Positions 1-9,627 of a stretch of DNA of 64,000 bases are shown here, one piece after another (the first letter of the stretch is position 1; each line of letters begins with the position of its first letter). Origin of the DNA: Flavobacterium sp. UBA6135 (GTDB lineage: Bacteria > Bacteroidota > Bacteroidia > Flavobacteriales > Flavobacteriaceae); the NCBI RefSeq assembly GCF_002428305.1, contig NZ_DIVJ01000049.1:6738-70737 (forward strand), written 5' to 3'. Under the pieces are notes generated by a model. The model was given only the letters and a program-made list of their open reading frames with translations, was not told the origin of the DNA and did not search any database. The translations under genes were made by a program, and so were the position numbers.

Positions 1-3000
1 ATCTTTAATCAAACCACAACTGTTGAGTTGGGTACTTGTCAAGGTAGAAAAATATCGTGTTTTCTAATCTTTAATCAAACCACAACACCCGTTAGGTAGT
101 GATAAAAGTATTTCCAATATCGTGTTTTCTAATCTTTAATCAAACCACAACAGCTCATTAGGCGACGCAATAGGTAATGCTAATATCGTGTTTTCTAATC
201 TTTAATCAAACCACAACAGCAAACGCTAATTGATTTTTATATTAAGGAATATCGTGTTTTCTAATCTTTAATCAAACCACAACCGCCTGTTGTATTTACA
301 GCTTCTTACCGTGAATATCGTGTTTTCTAATCTTTAATCAAACCACAACAAGCTTGGACATTCCTTAATCCGTTCGAACAATATCGTGTTTTCTAATCTT
401 TAATCAAACCACAACGTAAAGTAATCCAGTCCCCACCTTGAAAATAATATCGTGTTTTCTAATCTTTAATCAAACCACAACACTTGTCCGATAGCAATAA
501 AGTTGAATAGGAATATCGTGTTTTCTAATCTTTAATCAAACCACAACTGTAAATTGCTGGGCTTGTGACTCTGTCAAAATATCGTGTTTTCTAATCTTTA
601 ATCAAACCACAACTGAACTGCCTTTGCTTTATTTTCCGCAATAAATATCGTGTTTTCTAATCTTTAATCAAACCACAACGAACGTAAGGAGCAAATGGAA
701 GCAACTTTAAATATCGTGTTTTCTAATCTTTAATCAAACCACAACATCATATTAAATTATAATTACTAAGATATAAATATCGTGTTTTCTAATCTTTAAT
801 CAAACCACAACCCCTTCTAATCTTTCAAATTTAATCAATTCAATATCGTGTTTTCTAATCTTTAATCAAACCACAACAAACTCCTTTCTGTTTGTAATAA
901 TTAATTTAATATCGTGTTTTCTAATCTTTAATCAAACCACAACGCATCAGGGAGTCGCAACCTAACTCAAACAAATATCGTGTTTTCTAATCTTTAATCA
1001 AACCACAACTGTTCTTTATAACTTTGAAGGATTAGCGAAAATATCGTGTTTTCTAATCTTTAATCAAACCACAACTTGTTGTAGAAGTTTTAATGAAATT
1101 CAAGAAATATCGTGTTTTCTAATCTTTAATCAAACCACAACCCGTTAACAACTCGGAATTGATTATGAAAAATATCGTGTTTTCTAATCTTTAATCAAAC
1201 CACAACAAACTGTTTAACGTTAGTAATATTTTCCGAAATATCGTGTTTTCTAATCTTTAATCAAACCACAACTACAAGCCTTAGCGAGTGGCGATGCAAT
1301 TGAATATCGTGTTTTCTAATCTTTAATCAAACCACAACACCCAACAAGAGGCAGGATTTACAACGTCTAATATCGTGTTTTCTAATCTTTAATCAAACCA
1401 CAACGGGAGATTCCAGCTTTCATACATGATTGGAAATATCGTGTTTTCTAATCTTTAATCAAACCACAACGGAGCCAACACTTCTTATACAGAGGCGAAA
1501 ATATCGTGTTTTCTAATCTTTAATCAAACCACAACCTTGATTCTGATTGTGAGTTGTTTCTTTTCAATATCGTGTTTTCTAATCTTTAATCAAACCACAA
1601 CGTCAACACAGATCAAAGTATTAGAACACGGAACATCGTGTTTTCTAATCTTTAATCAAACCACAACTCAACTGCCTTTGCTTTATTTTCCGCAATAAAT
1701 ATCGTGTTTTCTAATCTTTAATCAAACCACAACTATCCGGATATGCTTTTGATTACGACATGAAATATCGTGTTTTCTAATCTTTAATCAAACCACAACT
1801 ACTTTTATAACCTGAAAGTTCAAGAGCCAAATATCGTGTTTTCTAATCTTTAATCAAACCACAACTGCGGAATAACATACTCTGATTTATGTACTAATAT
1901 CGTGTTTTCTAATCTTTAATCAAACCACAACATCATATCCATTTCCTTTTTGATTTTCAGAAATATCGTGTTTTCTAATCTTTAATCAAACCACAACGTT
2001 TCTTCAACTTGCTTTTGCGACACCTCAATATCGTGTTTTCTAATCTTTAATCAAACCACAACTCAAGTTCAACTATCTGATAACGAACCCCAATATCGTG
2101 TTTTCTAATCTTTAATCAAACCACAACTGAAATAAGTTAGCAATGAAATTGACTGCAAATATCGTGTTTTCTAATCTTTAATCAAACCACAACTGCGTAC
2201 CACGAGCATTATAATTACCAATAATATCGTGTTTTCTAATCTTTAATCAAACCACAACTGGTTTCAGAGCGTTCCATACCGGTGTTATAATATCGTGTTT
2301 TCTAATCTTTAATCAAACCACAACTAAACACCCTCCAAACAAATGAGAGGCAAAATATCGTGTTTTCTAATCTTTAATCAAACCACAACAACGGAGTGAA
2401 ACTTTACAAAACCATATTGAATATCGTGTTTTCTAATCTTTAATCAAACCACAACTTGTTTCAGAGCGTTCCATACCGGTGTTACAATAACGTGTTTTCT
2501 AATCTTTAATCAAACCACAACGTTGCTCTGGCATTGAAACATTTGGAAACCAATATCGTGTTTTCTAATCTTTAATCAAACCACAACCGATAACAATGTT
2601 TGGCCCGAAATAGCAAGAATATCGTGTTTTCTAATCTTTAATCAAACCACAACTGCTCAGCAACAATATTTGTCACGAATTTCAATATCGTGTTTTCTAA
2701 TCTTTAATCAAACCACAACTATCAAAAAGATACACCTCTCCGGTAACAAACATCGTGTTTTCTAATCTTTAATCAAACCACAACACAGGTGGTTTGGCTA
2801 ATGAGAATGGGGGTGAATATCGTGTTTTCTAATCTTTAATCAAACCACAACGCATCACGAGTTACAACATTTTCTTCACGAAATATCGTGTTTTCTAATC
2901 TTTAATCAAACCACAACAAATCTACATCGATACATTCTAAAAAGTCAAATATCGTGTTTTCTAATCTTTAATCAAACCACAACCTCTGTGTTGACAAAAG

Positions 3001-5880
3001 TACGCAAAAATCTAATATCGTGTTTTCTAATCTTTAATCAAACCACAACGGGAATGGAGCAACAAAAAAGGGTTAGTGAAATATCGTGTTTTCTAATCTT
3101 TAATCAAACCACAACAGCAAGGAAAGCCATTGTGAAGTCTTGCTTAATATCGTGTTTTCTAATCTTTAATCAAACCACAACACGTAATGTCTTAGAATCT
3201 TGGTATAATTCAATATCGTGTTTTCTAATCTTTAATCAAACCACAACGGACTTGCAAAGATGGTCCGCAACAAATTAAATATCGTGTTTTCTAATCTTTA
3301 ATCAAACCACAACTGGGTCCTTGTTATATGCATCAATAACCAAAATATCGTGTTTTCTAATCTTTAATCAAACCACAACCGTTCGGGCGGTATTTTGAAA
3401 ACGAATTTGAATATCGTGTTTTCTAATCTTTAATCAAACCACAACATAGCAACCGCTTTGAATTGCGTTTCTGAAAATATCGTGTTTTCTAATCTTTAAT
3501 CAAACCACAACAAATCAATGGTAGTTTCAAGATCCGCAATAAATATCGTGTTTTCTAATCTTTAATCAAACCACAACCCACTGACGATTCAGAATCTCTA
3601 GTCACGGAATATCGTGTTTTCTAATCTTTAATCAAACCACAACAGCAAGGAAAGCCATTGTGAAGTCTTGCTTAATATCGTGTTTTCTAATCTTTAATCA
3701 AACCACAACACGTTTACCATTGCGGCTGCACCACCTTGAATATCGTGTTTTCTAATCTTTAATCAAACCACAACAGATGTAGCCAGTTTACGCATCAATT
3801 TAATAATATCGTGTTTTCTAATCTTTAATCAAACCACAACCCGTTGTTTGAAGATAAAAACCCTACAAAAATATCGTGTTTTCTAATCTTTAATCAAACC
3901 ACAACCTGGCTTTGGTGAATACTTCTTTCATTTAAATATCGTGTTTTCTAATCTTTAATCAAACCACAACGGTTCTCCTGGTTTGGGTTTTAGTGTCTTG
4001 AATATCGTGTTTTCTAATCTTTAATCAAACCACAACGATATTCCACTGTATCTGAAGTTCCATCGCAATATCGTGTTTTCTAATCTTTAATCAAACCACA
4101 ACTCCATTCAACAAAGTCAAACCTTCAGAAAAAATATCGTGTTTTCTAATCTTTAATCAAACCACAACGAACCGTGACATCTCAAAAATCATGGATGGAA
4201 TATCGTGTTTTCTAATCTTTAATCAAACCACAACAACATTTTGAACGACCGATTGAGCATTTAAAATATCGTGTTTTCTAATCTTTAATCAAACCACAAC
4301 ATTGTTGGTCTAATGAAAACATATGATTTAAATATCGTGTTTTCTAATCTTTAATCAAACCACAACTCGTTGCCTTTGTACTCTATCTCAATATAGAATA
4401 TCGTGTTTTCTAATCTTTAATCAAACCACAACACTACAACGTTACAAAGCTACTAATTACTAAATATCGTGTTTTCTAATCTTTAATCAAACCACAACTA
4501 CAAGCGATGAAAAAATAAACATCACTTTAATATCGTGTTTTCTAATCTTTAATCAAACCACAACGGAGAGGAGTTTGTTTTTTTCCTTATACAAAATATC
4601 GTGTTTTCTAATCTTTAATCAAACCACAACTAAAGTAGCCGTATGATATGCCCATCACTTAATATCGTGTTTTCTAATCTTTAATCAAACCACAACGTCT
4701 GATTGGCAAACATTAAAATCAAAATTAATATCGTGTTTTCTAATCTTTAATCAAACCACAACTAATATAGCATCTATTAAATCAGTAGGTTCAATATCGT
4801 GTTTTCTAATCTTTAATCAAACCACAACACTGTATTGTCAATATTAATTTATTGGAAAATATCGTGTTTTCTAATCTTTAATCAAACCACAACATAACTT
4901 TGGTTTAAAAAGCCTCAGCGAACAATATCGTGTTTTCTAATCTTTAATCAAACCACAACGGACAATCAATTCAAGTAGGGAAAGAGGTAAATATCGTGTT
5001 TTCTAATCTTTAATCAAACCACAACCTTTTTACGGTGCATTGAAAGCTGCTGCATAATATCGTGTTTTCTAATCTTTAATCAAACCACAACTAAAAGTGC
5101 TGTTAAACGCATTTTTGGTTAAATATCGTGTTTTCTAATCTTTAATCAAACCACAACGTTCGTGTCTTACCTCTGTCATTGATTTGGAATATCGTGTTTT
5201 CTAATCTTTAATCAAACCACAACTTAGGTGCAGTGCTTCTCACAAACTTGATAAATATCGTGTTTTCTAATCTTTAATCAAACCACAACTGAGGTAACCA
5301 TTTTTGGAACTATTTCATAAATATCGTGTTTTCTAATCTTTAATCAAACCACAACTATAATTTTGCAGATGATTTAGCAAGTACAAATATCGTGTTTTCT
5401 AATCTTTAATCAAACCACAACTGTTGCTCTGGCATTGAAACATTGGGAAACAATATCGTGTTTTCTAATCTTTAATCAAACCACAACGAAACAAAGCTAC
5501 TCATGTGAAGTTGTAAAATATCGTGTTTTCTAATCTTTAATCAAACCACAACTGTCTGTTGAGAAAGACTCCACTCTCTTGAATATCGTGTTTTCTAATC
5601 TTTAATCAAACCACAACAGAATTATGGATGTTTGTTCCTTGCGATGAAATATCGTGTTTTCTAATCTTTAATCAAACCACAACTTCTTGATATTTTTTAA
5701 TATCTACTTTTTTAATATCGTGTTTTCTAATCTTTAATCAAACCACAACAAAAGCATCTCTCTATCGGTTAGTTTTTCAATATCGTGTTTTCTAATCTTT
5801 AATCAAACCACAACACATCAACTGTTACTTCTTGTCCTACTTTGAATATCGTGTTTTCTAATCTTTAATCAAACCACAAC
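1..5880 (-). CRISPR. Type II-C CRISPR array, 90 repeats and 89 spacers (left end cut)
   Basis: The window opens inside a CRISPR array of 90 copies of a 36-bp repeat. Only the last 20 bp of the leftmost copy are present. By hand count 73 spacers are 30 nt, 15 are 29 nt and one is 31 nt. In the crRNA sense (minus strand) the repeat begins GTTGTGGTTTGATTAAAG and ends CACGATATT, a form typical of type II arrays. Its first half is complementary to the anti-repeat in the tracrRNA at 9449-9473, so I read the array as transcribed on the minus strand, like cas9, whose stop lies 81 bp away. Three repeats carry one substitution each (copies starting at 1632, 2486 and 2749), all within the last five bases of the crRNA-sense repeat. 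The left end of the array and any leader there are outside the window. Confidence 0.99.
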
Positions 5881-5940
5881 GGTGTGAGCTATCGCCGAAA
5901 CTCCGTTGTGGTTTGGTTGCTTAAGATTATAAAAATCTTA
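5867..5940. other. Array-cas9 junction with inverted partial repeat and small hairpin
   Basis: Directly beyond the last repeat, GTTGTGGTTTGGTT at 5905-5918 is the inverted complement of the end of that repeat (5867-5880). The 14-bp stem contains one G-U pair and encloses a 24-nt loop. A second hairpin follows, TAAGATT (5922-5928) and AATCTTA (5934-5940) with a 5-nt loop, but no T-run. The element could be a degenerate inverted repeat, a structured start of the pre-crRNA or a weak transcription stop behind cas9. The sequence shows the structure; the function is not known. Confidence 0.6.
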
Positions 5941-5961
5941 TGTCAAAGAACTTTAATTAAG

Positions 5962-8900
5962 TTAAACTTTTTGAATTTTTCCTGAAACTGAAATTTTTAC
6001 TTTAATTGGATTTAACTCAATCCATTTTTTAAAACTTTGAATCGAAATTTCTTGGCTTTTATTATCTAATGATGATGCTATACCTAATCTAAAATTAAAC
6101 TCAAATGATTTTTCTTTTTTTGAAGTTTTTTGTACTCTGTATAAATGATGATTTATCAAATTAAAATCAATTAATTCCCAGTTTATTTCATCCTCATTCA
6201 ATCCTATTATGAACATATCATTTGTATGTAATGAAGTAATTATTTCTTTTCCATTAATTGGCAATTGATAAATTGATTGTCCTGTACGTTTTCGTTCTAC
6301 AACTGTCCAAAAAGTAACCACATCTTCTTTTAAGTTTCCATGTTCATCTTTATATATTAATACATGATGATTATTTCTAGGATTTACCCATTGATTTACA
6401 TTAGCTTTTAATTGTTCTGCTCTTCCAACACTTTCTTTTACTCTTACTTTTAAAACGGGAATAGGTTGACCATTTTTATTTGGTAAAAATAGTTGTGGTT
6501 GCTTAATTCCTTTTTCATCAACAATGAAAAAAGTATTGGCTGGAACTTTATCTTTTACAAAACCACCCAATTCATTAACTCGTTTTAAAATTAACTGTTT
6601 AATAGTTTCATCAACAACTTTTTCAATTTGTTTAGCTGTTTCTAAACTATCTATAGATTTTCTAACATGATATGCCTCTTCTCCATTAAACGTCCGTTTT
6701 CCAAATACGGTTTCTTTATGCAATTGTCCCCTAGCGGCGACTCCAACATTTTTATATTTGATGCCATTTTTCTCTGTAATGTGGGTTCTAACAGTAATGT
6801 CATTAGAAACTTTCTTGTGAGAAATTAAAATTTTCTCTACAGCTTTTTCAGCATCAAATCGGAAGGTCTCCCATGGTAATGGAAAATTTTTCAATTCAGA
6901 ATTTCTATTATATCGATTCCATTTTGCTAATTCTTGAACATAGGATACTTTTGTACAAGCCATAACTAAAGCGTCAACTGCGTGGTGTCTATGATCATCT
7001 CTGGTTTTCTCATTTTCATCGCTCAATATATTATTCATTCCCCATTTTTGTCTCAAATTAGAAGTAGCTTGCCCAGGAGAAACAATGACGTTTTTACAAA
7101 TTCTTGATAAATAATTTTTTGCTTCTTTACTAATATATCTAGTATCGTTTAATTGTCGAGACGAAAAATCATCATCAAATTTAACCTGAACAAAACGTTT
7201 GAATTTTTGATAAGCATTCGGATATTCTTTTGTGTCAGAAAACAACTTTAAAGCTCTTTCTTTAATTGCTGACCAATTAGTTTCATCACTTCCATAAAAT
7301 TCAAATGGCGTTAGATTCCCTTTTTTTCTATTTTCGTCAGCATAACATAGTGTTTTATTACTGAAACTGTCATTTAGTGAACGACTCCAAGGATGAATGT
7401 GTTCTATTTGAACTTCCCCAGAAAACAATTGAGTAACAGAAATTGGTTTACCGGTATAAGGACATGTTTTTTTACATTCTTCCCATAACTTATAAAGCAA
7501 AATATTGTCATGAGTAATGCGAATGTTATTTTCAACTAACCGATCTTTTACTCTGTCATTTTCTCTTTCTAATCTTTTTTGTTCTCTTCGAATTTTATTA
7601 CGTTGTGATTTAGATATTTTTAAATCTCTTGCCATTTCAACTTTTATTTCATCAAGTTTTCCATGTTCATCAATTAATTCGTTAACCAACTTTCGTAATT
7701 CAAACAGAGCAGTAATAACAATTGGATTTCTAATAGCTTGGATTTCTTTATCAGCTTCTTTACCTACAGGTAGTTTATCTAGCAACTCAACCGCATCAAT
7801 AGTCGCAGAGTGATGATAAAGTTTTCGCAGTTGGTTATCTGAAATAGAATAGTCGTTTCTTAAAATACCTTTAATAACATCAATAAAACCTCCTTTAATT
7901 TTTGAACGAACAATTCCCTCAACATTATCAATCAAATAATTTCTCTTTTCCTCAGATAATTTTTCCCATTCTGAACCAAAAACATTTTTAATTCCACCCA
8001 AAACTACAGAAACATCATAAGTAAAACCTAGTTTTAAAAAAGGTAGAATATTTGAAATTGCTTTTCTGCTCAAACTGGAATAACCATCTTTCACATTAAA
8101 CTTTGAAACATCACTTGCCTGTGCTTCGTTAAAATTCCAATGCTTAATTGCATAATCTTTCAAATTAGATTTACTATCAAAAAAATATAAAACATGCCAA
8201 ATATCTTCTTGTTCTTTTTCCGAAAAATCAAACCATGCTTTACCAAAAAACTTCTTATTAGATAAATTAGATATTGTATGTGTGCCAACTATCTTATCAT
8301 CATCTTTATAATTAAATTTAAATTCAGCACTTTCCTTTCCAATAACTTTTCTGATTCTTTTAAAATCTGGCTTTTCGTTAGCACACATAAATTCAACAAT
8401 CTTTTCCTTTTCTTCTTGAGTAATTTTTTTTCCGTTATACTCAAGGGTGTTTACCCATTGCCAAATTCTAAACATTTCAAAAGGAATGGCACTAATTGGA
8501 CATTTAGTTTTGGTTGGTTCAAAAGAACAATTACCTACTAAATGTTTTTGAGAACGCAAAGGTCGTTGATGAAACAAAATACCATCTTCCTTATAACCAT
8601 CTAACTTTCTCCCTCCTAATAGTGTTTTTAAATCATCATTAAGAGAACTATGAAATTGCGATTGTTTATTCCAAATCAATTCAAATTCATCAACATACAT
8701 TTTTCGGATTGTATATCTATTTCGGATACGTTCCAAACCACCTTCAAAAGGCTGGTTCTCTTTAGGATAAATTTCAAACAAATAAGAACCCAAAGATTTG
8801 TCTTGTATACTTTCTTGTGTTTCTGTAATCCCTATTTTACCCTCTTTTGGGTTTCCTTTAAAAATAGCTCCATCATCGCTTCCTCCTTTTCTGCTATTAC

Positions 8901-9333
8901 TCAAAAAACCCCTTCGTTGAATTAAGTGATACAATATTCTACCTATTTCTTCTAATGTCAATTTTTCACTTAATGCTTTGTGTCGTAATTCATAAGGATT
9001 AAGAGAAAACCAATTTGACAACTTTTCAGATGGAAATTGTTTAGATTTTTTCCAATCTTCAAAATCAATAGTAACCATTGGACACATATTGTGTTCTGAA
9101 AGAGCTTTTAGTAATACTTTCTTTCTCAATCTTCTTCTAAAAAATTGCCTCCTAACTCCCCTTGCACCTGTCCTACTGGCATTTTTAGAAACTTCTCCAT
9201 CTCCATCTCCTAAATTTTCAACACCCATGGGAAATATTCTACTTCCGACGCCTAAAATTCTATTTTGATTATCATCAATCAATGCCCACCCAATACTATT
9301 TGTCCCCAAATCTAATCCTAAAATTTTACTCAT
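5962..9333 (-). CDS. cas9: CRISPR-associated endonuclease Cas9, type II-C, compact (1123 aa)
   Basis: RNA-guided DNA endonuclease that cuts both strands of a protospacer. Visible parts in order: RuvC-I with GLDLGTNSIGWA (D8), an arginine-rich bridge helix (RRQFFRRRLRKK), RuvC-II with VEMARDL (E566), the HNH domain with EHIHPWSRS (catalytic His645) and ENRKKGN (N668), and RuvC-III with DHRHHAVDAL (H784, D787). All nuclease residues are therefore present. I chose the ATG at 9333; an in-frame TTG at 9354 would add seven residues, but the protein family starts close to the RuvC-I strand. The gene stands alone: cas1, cas2 and csn2 are not beside it, and the tracrRNA is encoded divergently upstream. 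At 1123 residues it belongs to the smaller II-C Cas9 proteins. Identity as Cas9 is certain; PAM and activity cannot be read from the sequence. Confidence 0.98.
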   Translation of the reverse strand: MSKILGLDLGTNSIGWALIDDNQNRILGVGSRIFPMGVENLGDGDGEVSKNASRTGARGVRRQFFRRRLRKKVLLKALSEHNMCPMVTIDFEDWKKSKQFPSEKLSNWFSLNPYELRHKALSEKLTLEEIGRILYHLIQRRGFLSNSRKGGSDDGAIFKGNPKEGKIGITETQESIQDKSLGSYLFEIYPKENQPFEGGLERIRNRYTIRKMYVDEFELIWNKQSQFHSSLNDDLKTLLGGRKLDGYKEDGILFHQRPLRSQKHLVGNCSFEPTKTKCPISAIPFEMFRIWQWVNTLEYNGKKITQEEKEKIVEFMCANEKPDFKRIRKVIGKESAEFKFNYKDDDKIVGTHTISNLSNKKFFGKAWFDFSEKEQEDIWHVLYFFDSKSNLKDYAIKHWNFNEAQASDVSKFNVKDGYSSLSRKAISNILPFLKLGFTYDVSVVLGGIKNVFGSEWEKLSEEKRNYLIDNVEGIVRSKIKGGFIDVIKGILRNDYSISDNQLRKLYHHSATIDAVELLDKLPVGKEADKEIQAIRNPIVITALFELRKLVNELIDEHGKLDEIKVEMARDLKISKSQRNKIRREQKRLERENDRVKDRLVENNIRITHDNILLYKLWEECKKTCPYTGKPISVTQLFSGEVQIEHIHPWSRSLNDSFSNKTLCYADENRKKGNLTPFEFYGSDETNWSAIKERALKLFSDTKEYPNAYQKFKRFVQVKFDDDFSSRQLNDTRYISKEAKNYLSRICKNVIVSPGQATSNLRQKWGMNNILSDENEKTRDDHRHHAVDALVMACTKVSYVQELAKWNRYNRNSELKNFPLPWETFRFDAEKAVEKILISHKKVSNDITVRTHITEKNGIKYKNVGVAARGQLHKETVFGKRTFNGEEAYHVRKSIDSLETAKQIEKVVDETIKQLILKRVNELGGFVKDKVPANTFFIVDEKGIKQPQLFLPNKNGQPIPVLKVRVKESVGRAEQLKANVNQWVNPRNNHHVLIYKDEHGNLKEDVVTFWTVVERKRTGQSIYQLPINGKEIITSLHTNDMFIIGLNEDEINWELIDFNLINHHLYRVQKTSKKEKSFEFNFRLGIASSLDNKSQEISIQSFKKWIELNPIKVKISVSGKIQKV

Positions 9334-9387
9334 AACTGTGTCGTTTTTATTCAATCCCTAAAAATAAGAAAAAAAATTAGTAGTAAT

Positions 9388-9403
9388 TTACGGAAATCCG
9401 TAA
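9388..9403. promoter_or_regulatory. Inverted repeat between cas9 and tracrRNA, possible operator
   Basis: TTACGGA-AA-TCCGTAA is a perfect inverted repeat with 7-bp arms in the 105-bp region between the divergent cas9 start (9333) and the tracrRNA promoter (9426). Its position would suit a dimeric regulator acting on either transcript. No regulator gene is next to it, so this is inference from position and symmetry. Confidence 0.4.
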
Positions 9404-9425
9404 TCCAATTAAAAAAGTTTTTTTA

Positions 9426-9433
9426 TATATTTG
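9426..9433 (+). promoter_or_regulatory. tracrRNA promoter, -7 element
   Basis: TATATTTG matches the Bacteroidota -7 consensus TAnnTTTG exactly. It ends 15 bp before the anti-repeat, so transcription should begin near 9439. I see no clear TTG element at the usual upstream distance. Confidence 0.65.
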
Positions 9434-9438
9434 CATCA

Positions 9439-9530
9439 GATAATTTTATTCTAATCTTTAATCTTATCACAATAAGGCTATATGCCGTAGATGAAAATCT
9501 TTAGTCCTGCTTCGGTGGGACTTTTTTTTT
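9439..9530 (+). ncRNA. tracrRNA of the type II-C system
   Basis: Trans-activating RNA that pairs with the crRNA repeat and is bound by Cas9. Positions 9449-9463 are identical to 15 bp of the complement of the crRNA repeat. After a four-base mismatch (a bulge) the match resumes as CACAA up to 9472. Behind this anti-repeat follow GGC-TATAT-GCC at 9476-9486, AGAT-GAAA-ATCT at 9489-9500 and a terminator hairpin capped by TTCG, ending in a T-run. This is the order of duplex, nexus and 3' hairpins expected for a tracrRNA. The 5' end is inferred from the promoter motif and may be off by a few bases. The gene points away from cas9. Confidence 0.92.
9503..9530 (+). terminator. Rho-independent terminator of the tracrRNA
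   Basis: AGTCCTGC-TTCG-GTGGGACT (9503-9522) forms an 8-bp stem with a stable UUCG loop and two G-U pairs, followed by nine T residues. Confidence 0.9.
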
Positions 9531-9538
9531 GTGCCTAC

Positions 9539-9573
9539 GGACAGGTCACGTAAGGACAGGTCGCGACCTGTCC
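9539..9573. repeat. Palindromic GGACAGGTC repeat
   Basis: GGACAGGTC occurs at 9539-9547 and again as the left half of a perfect 20-bp palindrome at 9554-9573 (GGACAGGTCGCGACCTGTCC). Base composition is far more GC-rich than its surroundings. It has the look of a dispersed palindromic element, but a second copy outside this site is not present in the window. Confidence 0.6.
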
Positions 9574-9581
9574 CTACAAAA

Positions 9582-9607
9582 AAAACTCCCCATAAATGAG
9601 GAGTTTT
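9582..9607 (-). terminator. Terminator behind the 249-aa gene
   Basis: AAAACTCC at 9582-9589 pairs with GGAGTTTT at 9600-9607. Read on the minus strand the hairpin is followed by a T-run, 20 bp behind the stop codon at 9628. Confidence 0.8.
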
Positions 9608-9627
9608 AAAAAAACGCAAACAAAAGA

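Noticed and set aside
2988..3278. Open frame of 96 codons inside the CRISPR array
   Set aside because: It is made of repeat translations (ISCFLIFNQTTT four times) and spacers; no gene.
5881..5961. Classical sigma70-type promoter (TTGACA and TATAAT) for the array on the minus strand
   Set aside because: TTGACA and a TATAAT-like stretch are present near 5925-5950 but only nine bases apart, too close to work, and neither element is used by the Bacteroidota primary sigma factor.
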